From NCBI RefSeq assembly GCF_002362255.1, contig NZ_LPVV01000040.1, positions 62,001 through 126,000 of the forward strand: 64,000 bases of DNA, read 5' to 3'. The position numbers were made by a program, and so were the translations under genes. Of this stretch, positions 42,485-55,977 are shown piece by piece (the stretch's first letter is position 1; every line of letters starts with the position of its first letter). The stretch comes from Microbacterium sp. SZ1. GTDB taxonomy: Bacteria; Actinomycetota; Actinomycetes; Actinomycetales; Microbacteriaceae. The notes beneath the pieces are model-generated. The model worked only from the letters and a program-made list of their open reading frames with translations, was not told where the DNA came from and made no database searches.

Positions 42485-44203
42485 ATGTCCTCGTCTGACA
42501 CCGCCCCCCACGAGTCCATCGACATCAAGCCTCGCAGCCGCGTCGTCACCGACGGCATCGAGGCGACGACCTCCCGCGGCATGCTCCGCGCGGTCGGCAT
42601 GGGCGACGCGGACTGGGACAAGCCCCAGATCGGCATCGCCTCGAGCTGGAACGAGATCACCCCCTGCAACCTGAGCCTCGACCGGCTTGCGCAAGGCGCG
42701 AAGGAGGGTGTGCACTCCGGAGGCGGCTACCCGCTGCAGTTCGGCACGATCTCCGTCTCCGACGGCATCTCGATGGGCCACGAGGGCATGCACTTCTCGC
42801 TCGTGTCGCGCGAAGTGATCGCCGACTCCGTCGAGACCGTCATGATGGCCGAGCGCCTCGACGGCTCGGTGCTGCTGGCCGGGTGCGACAAGTCCATCCC
42901 CGGGATGCTCATGGCCAGCGCTCGCCTCGACCTGTCGAGCGTGTTCCTGTATGCCGGCTCGATCGCGCCCGGCTGGGTGAAGCTCTCGGACGGCACCGAG
43001 AAGGACGTCACGATCATCGACTCGTTCGAGGCCGTCGGCGCCTGCCGGGCCGGGCTCATGAGCGAGGAGGACCTCAAGCGCATCGAGTGCGCGATCGCTC
43101 CGGGCGAAGGCGCCTGCGGCGGTATGTACACCGCGAACACCATGGCCTCGGTCGCCGAGGCGCTCGGGTTGAGCCTGCCGGGGTCGGCAGCACCGCCCGC
43201 GGCCGACCGTCGCCGCGACTACTTCGCCCACCGCTCGGGCGAGGCCGTGGTGAACCTGCTCCGTCAGGGCATCACCACCCGCGACATCCTCACCAGAGAG
43301 GCTTTCGAGAACGCGATCGCGCTGGCGATGGCCCTCGGCGGCTCGACCAACGTCGTGCTGCACCTGCTGGCGATCGCCCGGGAGGCGGAGGTCGAGCTCA
43401 GCCTGCACGACTTCAACCGCATCGGCGACAGGGTCCCGCACGTCGCCGACATGAAGCCGTTCGGCAAGTACGTCATGAACGACGTCGACCGGCACGGCGG
43501 CATCCCGGTGATCATGAAGGCGATGCTCGATGAGGGGCTGCTGCACGGCGACGCGCTCACGGTCACGGGGAAGACCCTCGCCGAGAACCTCGCAGAGCTC
43601 GACCCGCAGCCGATCGACGGCGAGGTCATCCACACCTTCGACAACCCGATCCACGCCACCGGGGGGCTGACGATCCTGCACGGATCGCTCGCCCCGGAAG
43701 GTGCGGTCGTCAAGACGGCGGGCTTCGATGCCGCCGTGTTCGAGGGGCCGGCGCGCGTGTTCGAGCGCGAGCGCGCCGCGATGGATGCCGTCGCGAACGG
43801 CGAGATCGACAAGGGCACCGTCATCGTCATCCGCTACGAAGGCCCCAAGGGGGGCCCGGGCATGCGCGAGATGCTGGCGATCACCGCGGCCATCAAGGGC
43901 GCGGGGCTCGGAAAAGATGTACTACTCTTGACGGACGGACGATTCTCAGGCGGCACAACCGGCCTGTGCATCGGCCACATAGCACCCGAAGCGGTGGACG
44001 CAGGTCCCATCGCCTTCGTGCGCGATGGTGATCTGATACGGGTCGATATCGCAGCTCGCTCTCTCGACCTACTCGTCGACGAGGCGGAGCTCGCCTCCCG
44101 CCGTTCCGGCTGGGAGCCGCTTCCCCCGCGCTATACCCGTGGCGTCCTTGCCAAGTACTCGCGCCTCGTGCGGTCCGCCGCCGAAGGCGCGACGACCGGC
44201 TGA
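42485..44203 (+). CDS. ilvD: Dihydroxy-acid dehydratase
   Basis: A 572-residue iron-sulfur enzyme of valine, leucine and isoleucine synthesis (third common step). Cluster cysteines lie in AGCDKSIPG and [13 protein letters not shown], and the C-terminal [23 protein letters not shown] is diagnostic. From about 43912 to 44070 the codons switch to A/T-ending forms (AAA, GTA, CTA, TTG, ATA, GCA) that are almost absent earlier in the gene, while the protein stays conserved. It heads the ilvD-ilvB-ilvN-ilvC cluster. Confidence 0.97.
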   Translation: MSSSDTAPHESIDIKPRSRVVTDGIEATTSRGMLRAVGMGDADWDKPQIGIASSWNEITPCNLSLDRLAQGAKEGVHSGGGYPLQFGTISVSDGISMGHEGMHFSLVSREVIADSVETVMMAERLDGSVLLAGCDKSIPGMLMASARLDLSSVFLYAGSIAPGWVKLSDGTEKDVTIIDSFEAVGACRAGLMSEEDLKRIECAIAPGEGACGGMYTANTMASVAEALGLSLPGSAAPPAADRRRDYFAHRSGEAVVNLLRQGITTRDILTREAFENAIALAMALGGSTNVVLHLLAIAREAEVELSLHDFNRIGDRVPHVADMKPFGKYVMNDVDRHGGIPVIMKAMLDEGLLHGDALTVTGKTLAENLAELDPQPIDGEVIHTFDNPIHATGGLTILHGSLAPEGAVVKTAGFDAAVFEGPARVFERERAAMDAVANGEIDKGTVIVIRYEGPKGGPGMREMLAITAAIKGAGLGKDVLLLTDGRFSGGTTGLCIGHIAPEAVDAGPIAFVRDGDLIRVDIAARSLDLLVDEAELASRRSGWEPLPPRYTRGVLAKYSRLVRSAAEGATTG

Positions 44204-44262
44204 TCCGCGTCGAACGCCTCTGCGGCATCCGACGTCGCCCACAGACCATCAGAAGGAAAGTC

Positions 44263-47683
<3,421 letters not shown>

Positions 47684-47700
47684 TCTCCCCGTAGACCGAG

Positions 47701-47733
47701 AACGGGCCCGGTGCGAATCGCACCGGGCCCGTT
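47701..47733. terminator. Strong hairpin terminator after ilvC
   Basis: AACGGGCCCGGTGCG (47701-47715) and CGCACCGGGCCCGTT (47719-47733) form a perfect 15-bp stem with a 3-base loop. It sits between convergent ilvC and the next minus-strand gene, so it can serve both. Confidence 0.85.
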
Positions 47734-47745
47734 CTGCGTCAGGAT

Positions 47746-48681
47746 TCACTCCGCGGGAGCGGCGTCCTCCACCTCGATCGGCGCATCCGACGGGTCGGCC
47801 CACACGGGCGCGGGCAGGGGAGTGTCGACCTGACCGCTCTGGATCGCGCGCAGCGCTTCGGTGATCTCGTCGGCGTTCTCCGGCACGGCGAGACCGCAGG
47901 TCCGCAGCTCCGAGGCGAACTTCAGCGTGAGTCGGATCTTGCCGGCCTCGACGGCCTCAGCAGTCGTCCCGGTCAGCTTCTCGCTCCCGGTCTGGATGTC
48001 GGAGACCTCGTCGCACACGTGATAGACCGCACCCCCGGCGACCCACACCACCTCGTCCTTTCCCAGCAGCTGGATGACGGTGGACTGGTCGGCGGTGTAC
48101 TGCTCGACGGAGGGCGGGTCGAAGTCGATCCCCAGGACGACGGCGAGAGCGGCGAGCACGATGCCGACGACGCCGGCGGTGGCCTTCTGCCCCTTGTCCA
48201 TGTCCTTGTTCAGGAAGATCAGGATGATCAGCGGGAGGAAGGCGACGACCGCGATGATCGCGCCGAGCTGGTTCTGCACGAAGAAGCGGACCTTGTCCGA
48301 CTTGCGTGCCGGGTCCAGTCGGTTCGCCTTCTTCCACAGGATCGAGCCGGTGATCGACAGCGCCGCGATCACGACGAGCATGACCAGCAGCGTGACGAAC
48401 GCCCACTGGGGGAACTGGGCCGTGGCGTTCTGGCTCTCCAGCAGGCCGGTGTCGGAGTCGCGGACGTAGGTGCCGTCCTCGCCGACCACGACGCGCTGAC
48501 GCAGCAGCCAGAAGATCGCGACCGCCTCGGCGGCGATCGCGACGACCCACAGTGCAACCGCGATCCATCGGAACGTCGTCGCCTTCGATGTGGCCTGAGC
48601 GGTCGGCGTCCAGCCCGCTGCGGGCTCCCCGACCTCGCTGGTCGACCGCGAACGGTCTGTTCGATTGTCGTTCTCGGTCAC
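47746..48681 (-). CDS. Four-helix membrane protein of unknown function
   Basis: A 311-residue protein. A Thr/Ser-rich cytoplasmic N-terminus is followed by membrane segments at about 38-60, 92-112, 138-158 and 168-185. An outside C-terminal domain has a Cys pair (YHVCDEVSD, LRTCGLAVP) and an acidic end. No family is recognised. Its start lies about 80 bases from a divergent membrane-protein gene. Confidence 0.72.
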   Translation of the reverse strand: MTENDNRTDRSRSTSEVGEPAAGWTPTAQATSKATTFRWIAVALWVVAIAAEAVAIFWLLRQRVVVGEDGTYVRDSDTGLLESQNATAQFPQWAFVTLLVMLVVIAALSITGSILWKKANRLDPARKSDKVRFFVQNQLGAIIAVVAFLPLIILIFLNKDMDKGQKATAGVVGIVLAALAVVLGIDFDPPSVEQYTADQSTVIQLLGKDEVVWVAGGAVYHVCDEVSDIQTGSEKLTGTTAEAVEAGKIRLTLKFASELRTCGLAVPENADEITEALRAIQSGQVDTPLPAPVWADPSDAPIEVEDAAPAE

Positions 48682-48759
48682 TGCGATCCTTCCCCGCCGT
48701 GGGCGCCTCCGGCCCGGATGCCCCCGAGCCTAGTGGAGCCGGTGTCCTACGCTGGAGAC

Positions 48760-49281
48760 ATGACATCCGATTCCGACGACGACGCCCTGAGCTGGGACGG
48801 TGACGACGCCCGCGCCTCGAAGCGACTGCCTCGGGACGATGCCGGTCGGCGAGCGCCCGCCGAGGATGCCGCCGCTGAGCCGTCGATCATCGGGTCCTCG
48901 ACCGATGGTGCTTCCTCGCGGCATGCTGCGGAGCCGGTCGGCTCTGACGACGACGCGGCCGTGCTGCTCGATGACGAGAGCTCCGCACTGGGCACGGGCG
49001 TGCTGCTCGCACTCGGCGTCGTCGGCGGGATCTACCTGCTCTACAGCGTCGGCTGGGTCGTGGGCGGTCTGCGACTCAAGCCGCTCGCCAACTTCTTCGT
49101 CGCGGACGCGATGTTCCTCCCGTGGTTCGTGCTCGCCGTCGCGGCTCCGGCTCTGTGGTTCCTCGCGGGGTGGGTGCTCACGCGGGGGAAGGCGACCTGG
49201 ATCCGTCTGTCCGTCCTTCTGCTGGGAGTGGTTCTGCTCGTGCCCTGGCCTTTCGTGACGGTGGGGGCGATCGGATCATGA
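48760..49281 (+). CDS. Membrane protein with acidic N-terminus
   Basis: A 173-residue protein. The first 75 residues are Asp/Ser/Ala-rich and disordered-looking. Three membrane segments follow at about 79-97, 112-133 and 147-168. Similar proteins are often labelled DNA polymerase III gamma/tau in Microbacteriaceae annotation, but no polymerase or AAA motif is seen. It is coupled to the next gene by ATGA. Confidence 0.7.
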   Translation: MTSDSDDDALSWDGDDARASKRLPRDDAGRRAPAEDAAAEPSIIGSSTDGASSRHAAEPVGSDDDAAVLLDDESSALGTGVLLALGVVGGIYLLYSVGWVVGGLRLKPLANFFVADAMFLPWFVLAVAAPALWFLAGWVLTRGKATWIRLSVLLLGVVLLVPWPFVTVGAIGS

Positions 49282-49613
49282 CCGCGACCCCTCCTGCATC
49301 CTCGACGACCCCGGCCTCGCCCCGCTGGGTCACGGGGCTCGTGCTCGGCCTCGCCGGACTCTTCTACGCCTACGCCGTCTGGAACGCGATCGCGCACCTG
49401 ATCACGATGGCGCAGAGCGGCATCGACGGCGCCGGGTGGGTGACGCTGCTGTTCGGCGTCGCCTTCCCCGCGATCGTGTTCGTGTTCGCGTATCTGATCG
49501 GTCGCCGCCGGCGTGCCGGCGAGCTCGCCCTCGCACTGCTGGCCGGTCTGGGCATCGTCGCGGTGTTCTGGTTGAGCCTGCTCGCGTACAGCCTCACGCT
49601 GCCGACCGGCTGA
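49278..49613 (+). CDS. Small three-helix membrane protein
   Basis: A 111-residue protein with membrane segments at about 18-40, 52-72 and 82-105 and the loop GRRRRAGE. Coupled by ATGA to the previous membrane-protein gene, so the two likely act together. No family is recognised. Confidence 0.7.
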   Translation: MTATPPASSTTPASPRWVTGLVLGLAGLFYAYAVWNAIAHLITMAQSGIDGAGWVTLLFGVAFPAIVFVFAYLIGRRRRAGELALALLAGLGIVAVFWLSLLAYSLTLPTG

Positions 49614-49739
49614 GGAGTCGTCGACCGTCACACGTCCGGGAGGCGGGGGAGCGCTCGGGTACAGTTGAGGTGATCGCGCCCCCACGGTGTGCGGCGCATC
49701 GGCCCCTCCCGCCTGTCGCGCTGCCCCGAAGGATCCACT

Positions 49740-51344
49740 GTGCCGAAGCCCGTCGTGCTCATCGCCGAAGTTCTCTCTCCCGCCACGATCGAGGCCCTCG
49801 GCCCCGACTTCGACGTCAGGCACGTCGACGGCACCGATCGCGAGGCTCTGTTCGCGGCTCTCGCCGAGGCGAACGCGGTGCTGATCCGCTCGGCCACCCG
49901 GATCGACGAAGAAGCGCTCTCGCACGCGCCGCAGCTCAAGGTCGTCGCTCGTGCCGGCGTCGGTCTCGACAACGTCGACATCAAGGCGGCGACCACCGCC
50001 GGCGTCATGGTGGTGAACGCTCCCACCTCGAACATCGTCTCCGCCGCCGAGCTCACGGTCGGCCACATCCTGAGCCTGGCCCGCCGTATCCCCGCCGCTC
50101 ACGCCTCGCTGTCGTCCGGTGCGTGGAAGCGCAGCTCGTTCACCGGCGCCGAGCTCTTCGAGAAGACGGTCGGCATCGTCGGGCTGGGCCGCATCGGCGC
50201 CCTGGTCGCGGCTCGGCTCGCCGCGTTCGACATGCGCGTCGTCGCCTACGACCCCTACGTCACGTCGGCGCGCGCCCAGCAGCTCGGCGTGCAGCTGCTC
50301 TCGCTCGACGAGCTCGTGGCGGAGTCCGACTTCCTCACGATCCACATGCCGAAGACGCCCGAGACCACGGGCATGATCGGCGCCGAGCAGTTCACGGCGA
50401 TGAAGCCGACCGCCTTCGTGGTGAACGTCGCCCGCGGCGGCCTCATCGATGAGGAGGCGCTGCGTGAGGCGCTCGTCGCGGGCGAGATCGCTGGTGCGGG
50501 CCTTGACGTGTTCACCTCTGAGCCCCCGGCCGACGGCGGCTCCGCGAGGGCACTCCTCGACCTCCCCAACGTCGTCGTGACCCCGCACCTCGGCGCGAGC
50601 ACCGAGGAGGCCCAGGAGAAGGCCGGCGTCTCGGTCGCGAAGTCGGTGCGCCTCGCGCTCGGCGGAGACCTCGTGCCCGACGCGGTCAACGTCGCCGGCG
50701 GTGTCATCGACCCGTACGTGCGTCCCGGCATCTCGCTCGTCGAGAAGCTCGGCCAGATCTTCGCGGCTCTCGCGACGTCGCCGCTCACGAGCCTCGACGT
50801 CGAGGTGCATGGCGAGCTCAACGACTACGACGTGAGCGTGCTGAAGCTCGCGGCGCTGAAGGGCGTGTTCACCAACATCGTCAGCGAGACGGTGTCGTAC
50901 GTGAACGCTCCGCTGCTCGCCGAACAGCGCGGCATCGCGGTCCGTCTGCTCAAGGACGACGAGAGCGACGAGTACCGCAATGTGATCACGCTGAGGGGTG
51001 CGCTGTCCGACGGCTCACAGCTTGCCGTCTCCGGAACCCTGACCGGTCCGAAGCAGACCGAGAAGCTCGTCGGCATCAACGATCATGCGCTCGAGCTGCC
51101 CATCGAGAAGCACCACGTGGTGATGCTCTACACCGACCGCCCCGGCATCGTCGCGGTCTACGGGCAGAAGTTCGGCGAGGCGGGCATCAACATCGCCGGC
51201 ATGCAGATCGGCCGTCTCGCCGCCGGCGACCAGGCGCTCAGCGTGCTGACCCTCGACTCGCCCGTCTCCGACGAACTCCTCGACGACGTCCGCGACGCGA
51301 TCGACGCCGACCTGTTCCGTCAGATCGAGATCACCGAGGTCTGA
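49740..51344 (+). CDS. serA: D-3-phosphoglycerate dehydrogenase
   Basis: A 534-residue long-form enzyme, first step of serine synthesis. The NAD site is GIVGLGRIGALVAARL, and catalytic residues lie in NVARGGLIDEEAL and VTPHLGASTEEAQEKAG. After about residue 320 come the intervening (allosteric) domain and a C-terminal ACT domain (LYTDRPGIVAVYGQKFGEAGINIAGMQIGR). Starts at GTG 49740. A strong hairpin follows the gene. Confidence 0.96.
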   Translation: MPKPVVLIAEVLSPATIEALGPDFDVRHVDGTDREALFAALAEANAVLIRSATRIDEEALSHAPQLKVVARAGVGLDNVDIKAATTAGVMVVNAPTSNIVSAAELTVGHILSLARRIPAAHASLSSGAWKRSSFTGAELFEKTVGIVGLGRIGALVAARLAAFDMRVVAYDPYVTSARAQQLGVQLLSLDELVAESDFLTIHMPKTPETTGMIGAEQFTAMKPTAFVVNVARGGLIDEEALREALVAGEIAGAGLDVFTSEPPADGGSARALLDLPNVVVTPHLGASTEEAQEKAGVSVAKSVRLALGGDLVPDAVNVAGGVIDPYVRPGISLVEKLGQIFAALATSPLTSLDVEVHGELNDYDVSVLKLAALKGVFTNIVSETVSYVNAPLLAEQRGIAVRLLKDDESDEYRNVITLRGALSDGSQLAVSGTLTGPKQTEKLVGINDHALELPIEKHHVVMLYTDRPGIVAVYGQKFGEAGINIAGMQIGRLAAGDQALSVLTLDSPVSDELLDDVRDAIDADLFRQIEITEV

Positions 51345-51354
51345 TCCGAACAAC

Positions 51355-51395
51355 GAAGAGGGAGGATGCCGCGCGCTGCAGCATCCTCCCTCTTC
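51355..51395. terminator. Bidirectional terminator between serA and the TetR gene
   Basis: GAAGAGGGAGGATGC (51355-51369) pairs perfectly with GCATCCTCCCTCTTC (51381-51395), with an 11-base loop. It lies between two convergent genes. Confidence 0.8.
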
Positions 51396-51413
51396 TCGTT
51401 CCGTTCGACGGTG

Positions 51414-51959
51414 TCAGGGCGCCGTGGCGCGGAGGACCAGGGCGATCAGCGCCTCCAGTTCCTCGCGGTGGGGGACCAGGTGCTCCTCGCCGTTCACGTC
51501 GAGCGAGTTGTTGAAGTACAGGCCGTCGCTCACGAGCATCACGAGGTCGAGGCTCGCACGGTCGCGTACGTGCGGGCGGATCGTGTCCTCCCACCTTCGG
51601 CGCACGTGACGGAGGGCGTCGCCCGCCGCGACGGAACCGCCCTGGGCGAGGCGCGAGGTGGCGATCAGAGCGCGGTCGAGCGCGTCGTCCTCCATCACCG
51701 AGGTGCGCACGTAGTAGGCGACCGGTCCGTCCTCGTGTGCGTTCATGCGCTCGAGGTCGGCCGTCGTGAGCCGATCGAGACGGTCGAGAAGCCCGGCGAC
51801 GAGGTCGTCCTTTGAACCGAAGTGGTAGAGCAGGCCGCCCTTCGAGACGCCGGCCTCCTTCGCCGTGGCGTCCAGGGTCGCCGTTCGCTCGCCGTCGTTG
51901 ATCACGATCTTCTCGAACGCGTCGAGCACGCGCTCGCGGGCGAGGGGAGGTCTGGGCAT
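51414..51959 (-). CDS. TetR-family repressor
   Basis: A 181-residue regulator with the helix-turn-helix RTATLDATAKEAGVSKGGLLYHFGSKDDLV (about 23-52) and an all-helical ligand domain. It is divergent from the DHA2-type MFS gene, 118 bases away, with a palindrome between. It probably represses that pump. Confidence 0.9.
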   Translation of the reverse strand: MPRPPLARERVLDAFEKIVINDGERTATLDATAKEAGVSKGGLLYHFGSKDDLVAGLLDRLDRLTTADLERMNAHEDGPVAYYVRTSVMEDDALDRALIATSRLAQGGSVAAGDALRHVRRRWEDTIRPHVRDRASLDLVMLVSDGLYFNNSLDVNGEEHLVPHREELEALIALVLRATAP

Positions 51960-52026
51960 CGGGGTCCTCTGCTCGGCGGGTTCTTGCCTTCACGGTACGC
52001 CAAGGGAGCGGTGTTCCTGTTACTAT

Positions 52027-52040
52027 ACCATCCGGACGGT
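52027..52040. promoter_or_regulatory. TetR operator candidate
   Basis: ACCATCCGGACGGT (52027-52040) is a 14-base palindrome with one mismatched pair. It is followed by TTTATATT, in the divergent spacer 38 bases before the MFS start. AT-rich sequence on both sides (TACTAT, TTTATA) could hold promoter -10 elements. Confidence 0.55.
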
Positions 52041-52077
52041 TTATATTCAGGCCGACTCAACTCGAAAGGTGTTCCTC

Positions 52078-53613
52078 ATGACCCGCACGGCGTCGATCCC
52101 GACGACGGAGACGGAAGCGCCCCGCGTCGGGGCTCGCGGCTGGGCGGCCCTCGTCGTCCTCATGCTGCCGGTCCTGCTCGTCTCGGTGGACAACACGGTG
52201 CTCAGCTTCGCCCTGCCCGAGATCTCCATCGCGCTCGCCCCCTCAGGAACCGAGCAGCTGTGGATCATCGACGTATATCCGCTCGTGCTGGCCGGGCTCC
52301 TCGTGACCATGGGAACGCTCGGCGACCGCTTCGGGCGCCGCAGGATGCTGCTGATCGGCGCGACCGGCTTCGCGGTGGTCTCGGCGCTGGCGGCGTTCGC
52401 GCCCACCGCGGGCCTGCTCATCGCCGCGCGCGCCCTGCTCGGATTCTTCGGCGCGATGCTCATGCCGTCGACGCTGTCGCTGCTGCGGTCGATCTTCCAG
52501 AACCGCGATCAGCGACGGCTCGCGATCGCGGTGTGGGCGTCCGCGTTCTCGGCAGGCGCGGCGCTCGGACCGATCGTCGGCGGGTTCCTCCTCGAGCATT
52601 TCGCGTGGGGAGCCGTCTTCCTCATCGCGGTCCCGGTGCTGATCCCGCTGCTCATCGCCGCGCCGCTGCTCGTGCCCGAAAGCCGTGACCCGCACCCCGG
52701 GCGGATCGACCCGGTCAGCATCCTGCTGTCGATGGCCGCCATGATCCCCGTCGTGTACGCGATCAAGTCGTTCGCGGTAGACGGCCCCTCGCTCACCGCG
52801 GGTGCCTGGGCTCTGCTCGGCGTCGTCATGGGGTACCTGTTCGTGCGACGTCAGCTGCGCGCCGACGTCCCGATGCTCGACATGGCGCTCTTCCGCCGAG
52901 GGTCGTTCTCCGGAGCGATCCTCGTGAACCTGCTGAGCGTCGTCGCGCTCGTGGGCTTCCTGTACTTCGTCTCGCAGCATCTGCAGCTCGTACTCGGACT
53001 CTCGCCGATGGTCGCGGGTCTCGCCCTCGTGCCCGGGATGGCGGCGATGATCGTCGCAGGCCTCGGGGTCGTGCCGATCTCGCGCCGGGTTCGCCCGCAT
53101 ATCCTCGTACCGGCCGGACTCGTGTTCTCGGTCGCCGGATACCTCCTCGTCGCCCTGTCGACCGAGGATCACGGTGTGGCGCCGCTCATCATCGCCTTCG
53201 TCGTGCTGGGCGTCGGGATCGGCGCCGCCGAGACGATCTCCAACGAGCTGATCCTGTCGAGTGCTCCGGCGGCGAAGGCGGGAGCCGCGAGCGCGGTGTC
53301 GGAGACCGCGTACGAGCTCGGAGCCGTGCTCGGCACGGCCGTTCTCGGCGGACTCATCACGGCGTTCTACCGCGGCGCGCTCGTGGTACCCGACGGCATT
53401 CCCGCGGAGGCCGCGCACGCGGCATCCGAGACCCTCGCGGGGGCGTACACGGCTGCGGCCGCGCTGCCGGGGGAGTCGGGCGAGGCCCTCTGGGCTGCGG
53501 CATCCGCGGCGTTCGGATCCGGAGTCCTGGTGACGTCGTTGATCGGTGCGGGACTCGTGGTCGTCGCGGGGGTCGTCGCCGCCGTCACACTGCGCAAAGC
53601 CCCCGTTCACTGA
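52078..53613 (+). CDS. DHA2-family (14-helix) MFS multidrug efflux pump
   Basis: A 511-residue transporter. Helix 1 motif [19 protein letters not shown] is the DHA2 motif D1 type, and [16 protein letters not shown] is motif [29 protein letters not shown] is motif C of drug/proton antiporters. It resembles QacA/LfrA/EmrB-type pumps. ATG 52078 lies 38 bases after the palindromic operator, and regulation by the divergent TetR is expected. Confidence 0.92.
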   Translation: MTRTASIPTTETEAPRVGARGWAALVVLMLPVLLVSVDNTVLSFALPEISIALAPSGTEQLWIIDVYPLVLAGLLVTMGTLGDRFGRRRMLLIGATGFAVVSALAAFAPTAGLLIAARALLGFFGAMLMPSTLSLLRSIFQNRDQRRLAIAVWASAFSAGAALGPIVGGFLLEHFAWGAVFLIAVPVLIPLLIAAPLLVPESRDPHPGRIDPVSILLSMAAMIPVVYAIKSFAVDGPSLTAGAWALLGVVMGYLFVRRQLRADVPMLDMALFRRGSFSGAILVNLLSVVALVGFLYFVSQHLQLVLGLSPMVAGLALVPGMAAMIVAGLGVVPISRRVRPHILVPAGLVFSVAGYLLVALSTEDHGVAPLIIAFVVLGVGIGAAETISNELILSSAPAAKAGAASAVSETAYELGAVLGTAVLGGLITAFYRGALVVPDGIPAEAAHAASETLAGAYTAAAALPGESGEALWAAASAAFGSGVLVTSLIGAGLVVVAGVVAAVTLRKAPVH

Positions 53614-53686
53614 CCGCTACGCTGGGAGGACCGGCCCGCTCGTCGCGTCGACGATGCGGCCGGTCCATCCCGATGCAAGGAGTGTC

Positions 53687-54730
53687 ATGTCGCGTGTCGT
53701 GAAGCTGGCCGTCATCCCCGGTGACGGGATCGGTCCCGAGGTCATCGCGGAGGCGGAGAAGGTCCTCGACGCTGTCACGGCCGACTCCGACGTGACCTTC
53801 GACAGGACCCGATTCTCGCTCGGCGCCGACCGGTTCCTCGCGACCGGCGACACACTCACCGACGATGACCTCTCGGCCATCGCCCAGCACGACGCGATCC
53901 TGCTGGGCGCAGTCGGCGGGACGCCTGGCGACCCCCGCCTGAAGGACGCGAACATCGAGCGCGGCCTCCTGCTGAAGCTTCGCTTCACGCTCGACCACTA
54001 CGTCAACCTGCGCCCGTCGAAGCTCTTCGCGGGTGCTCCCGGACCGCTCGCCGAGCCGGGGGAGATCGACTTCGTCGTCGTGCGCGAGGGCACCGAGGGC
54101 CCGTACGTCGGCAACGGCGGAGCGATCCGCAAGGGCACCCCGCACGAGGTCGCGAACGAGACTTCCGTCAACACGGCCTTCGGCGTCGAGCGCGTCGTCC
54201 GCTACGCCTTCGATCTCGCCGAGCGCCGGCGCAAGAAGCTCACGCTGGTGCACAAGACCAACGTGCTCGTTCACGCCGGTGCCATCTGGCAGCGCATCGT
54301 GAACGAGGTCGCCGCCGAGCACCCCGACGTATCGGTCGACTACCTGCACGTCGACGCCGCCACGATCTTCCTCGTGACCGATCCCTCCCGCTTCGACGTC
54401 ATCGTCACCGACAACCTGTTCGGTGATATCCTCACAGATCTGGCAGGTGCCGTCACCGGCGGCATCGGTCTCGCAGCATCCGGGAACATCAACCCGGATG
54501 ACTCGTTCCCCTCGATGTTCGAGCCGGTCCACGGTTCCGCGCCCGACATCGCAGGTCAGCAGAAGGCCGACCCGACCGCGGCGATCCTCTCGATCGCGCT
54601 GCTCCTCGACCACCTCGGCCTCGCCGAGGAATCGGCGCGTGTCAGTGCCGCCGTCGAGGCCGACATCGCCGCTCGTTCGGGCGCGCGCAGCACCGCGGAG
54701 ATCGGCTCCGCGATCGCTGCGAGACTCTGA
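53687..54730 (+). CDS. leuB: 3-isopropylmalate dehydrogenase
   Basis: A 347-residue NAD-dependent enzyme of leucine synthesis. Signatures are [38 protein letters not shown] and the metal-binding [28 protein letters not shown]. The [21 protein letters not shown] region is the adenine-binding end. AAGGAG precedes ATG 53687. ilvE follows 61 bases downstream. Confidence 0.95.
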   Translation: MSRVVKLAVIPGDGIGPEVIAEAEKVLDAVTADSDVTFDRTRFSLGADRFLATGDTLTDDDLSAIAQHDAILLGAVGGTPGDPRLKDANIERGLLLKLRFTLDHYVNLRPSKLFAGAPGPLAEPGEIDFVVVREGTEGPYVGNGGAIRKGTPHEVANETSVNTAFGVERVVRYAFDLAERRRKKLTLVHKTNVLVHAGAIWQRIVNEVAAEHPDVSVDYLHVDAATIFLVTDPSRFDVIVTDNLFGDILTDLAGAVTGGIGLAASGNINPDDSFPSMFEPVHGSAPDIAGQQKADPTAAILSIALLLDHLGLAEESARVSAAVEADIAARSGARSTAEIGSAIAARL

Positions 54731-54791
54731 ATCGCAGGCGTAGGCTGAAGCGGCGCGACGATGCGCCCACCCACAAGGAACGGATGAACAC

Positions 54792-55892
54792 ATGACGACC
54801 ATCGATGCCGAGGCGACCCTGGCTCCCCTGGAATTCGCGGTGACCAAGAACCTCGCTGCGGCGACACCTGCTCGCGTCGACGAGGTGCACGAGAACCCCG
54901 GATTCGGCGTCGTCTTCACGGACCACATGGTCGACATCTGCTGGTCGGCGAAGGGCGGCTGGCACCGTCCGCGGGTGCAGCCCTACGGTCCCATTCCGCT
55001 CGATCCCGCCGCCGCAGTGCTGCACTACGCGCAGGAGATCTTCGAGGGGATCAAGGCATACCGCCACGCCGACGGGTCGATCCACACCTTCCGACCCGAT
55101 CGCAACGCCGCGCGCATGCAGGCGAGCGCCCGCCGTCTGGCACTGCCCGAGCTTCCCACCGAGTACTTCATCCAGTCGCTGCGCGAGCTGATCGCCGTCG
55201 ACGGTCGCTGGGTGCCCTCCGGCGCGGATCAGAGCCTCTATCTGCGCCCCTTCATGTTCGCGAAGGAGGCGTTCCTCGGCGTCCGCGCGGCACAGAAGGT
55301 CGCCTACTACGTCATCGCCAGCCCGGCCGGAGCCTACTTCACCGGCGGCATCAAGCCGGTACGCATCTGGCTGTCGGAAGAGCACGCGCGCGCCGGACGC
55401 GGCGGCACCGGCAAGGCGAAGACGGGGGGCAACTACGCCTCCAGCCTGCTGCCCCAGGCCCTCGCCAGTGAGAAGGGCTGCGATCAGGTGGTCTTCCTCA
55501 ACGAGGACGACAACGTCGAGGAGCTCGGCGGCATGAACGTGGTGTTCGTGTTCAAGGACGGCCGCGTCGTCACCCCGGAATCCGACAGCATCCTCGAGGG
55601 CATCACGCGCGACTCGCTGCTGCAGCTCGCCGAGGACCGCGGCTACACGGTCGAGAAGCGACCGATCTCGATCACCGAGTGGCGTGAGGGTGTCGCCTCC
55701 GGAGACATCGTCGAGGTCTTCGCGTGCGGAACCGCCGCCGTGGTCACGCCGATCGGCGCCCTCGTCGGCGAGGGCTTCGAGGAGCCGCAGCCGCTCGGCG
55801 AGCTCGCCCTGTCGCTGCGCGAGGAGCTCACCGACATCCAGTACGGGCGTCGTGAGGACAAGCACGGCTGGCTGCTGCGCCTCGACGCCTGA
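54792..55892 (+). CDS. ilvE: Branched-chain amino acid aminotransferase
   Basis: A 366-residue class IV aminotransferase. The PLP lysine is in TGKAKTGGNYASSL. FEGIKAYRHADGSIHTFRPDRNAARM and EELGGMNVVFVF are family hallmarks. It makes valine, leucine and isoleucine from their keto acids, and its position after leuB supports this over D-amino acid aminotransferase. Confidence 0.95.
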   Translation: MTTIDAEATLAPLEFAVTKNLAAATPARVDEVHENPGFGVVFTDHMVDICWSAKGGWHRPRVQPYGPIPLDPAAAVLHYAQEIFEGIKAYRHADGSIHTFRPDRNAARMQASARRLALPELPTEYFIQSLRELIAVDGRWVPSGADQSLYLRPFMFAKEAFLGVRAAQKVAYYVIASPAGAYFTGGIKPVRIWLSEEHARAGRGGTGKAKTGGNYASSLLPQALASEKGCDQVVFLNEDDNVEELGGMNVVFVFKDGRVVTPESDSILEGITRDSLLQLAEDRGYTVEKRPISITEWREGVASGDIVEVFACGTAAVVTPIGALVGEGFEEPQPLGELALSLREELTDIQYGRREDKHGWLLRLDA

Positions 55893-55910
55893 TCTTCCGT
55901 CTCTTCACAT

Positions 55911-55950
55911 CGAGACCCCGCCCCGCTGGCGTCAGCAGGGCGGGGTCTCG
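55911..55950 (+). terminator. Hairpin terminator after ilvE
   Basis: CGAGACCCCGCCC (55911-55923) pairs perfectly with GGGCGGGGTCTCG (55938-55950), 14-base loop. No T-run, as is common in high-GC actinobacteria. It separates ilvE from the FAH-family gene. Confidence 0.75.
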
Positions 55951-55977
55951 GCGTTGCGGGCTGGATAGGCTGGATGC

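Noticed and set aside
41705-43681. A 658-codon minus-strand frame opposite otsB and ilvD
   Set aside because: Both plus-strand genes are certain; the antisense product is Arg/His/Gly/Val-rich without domains.
44204-44262. Attenuator or T-box before ilvB
   Set aside because: Only 59 bases separate ilvD and ilvB, with no leader peptide rich in Val/Leu/Ile and no terminator hairpin.
48760-49281. DNA polymerase III gamma/tau subunit
   Set aside because: Sequence shows only an acidic tail and three membrane helices; no AAA or polymerase features.
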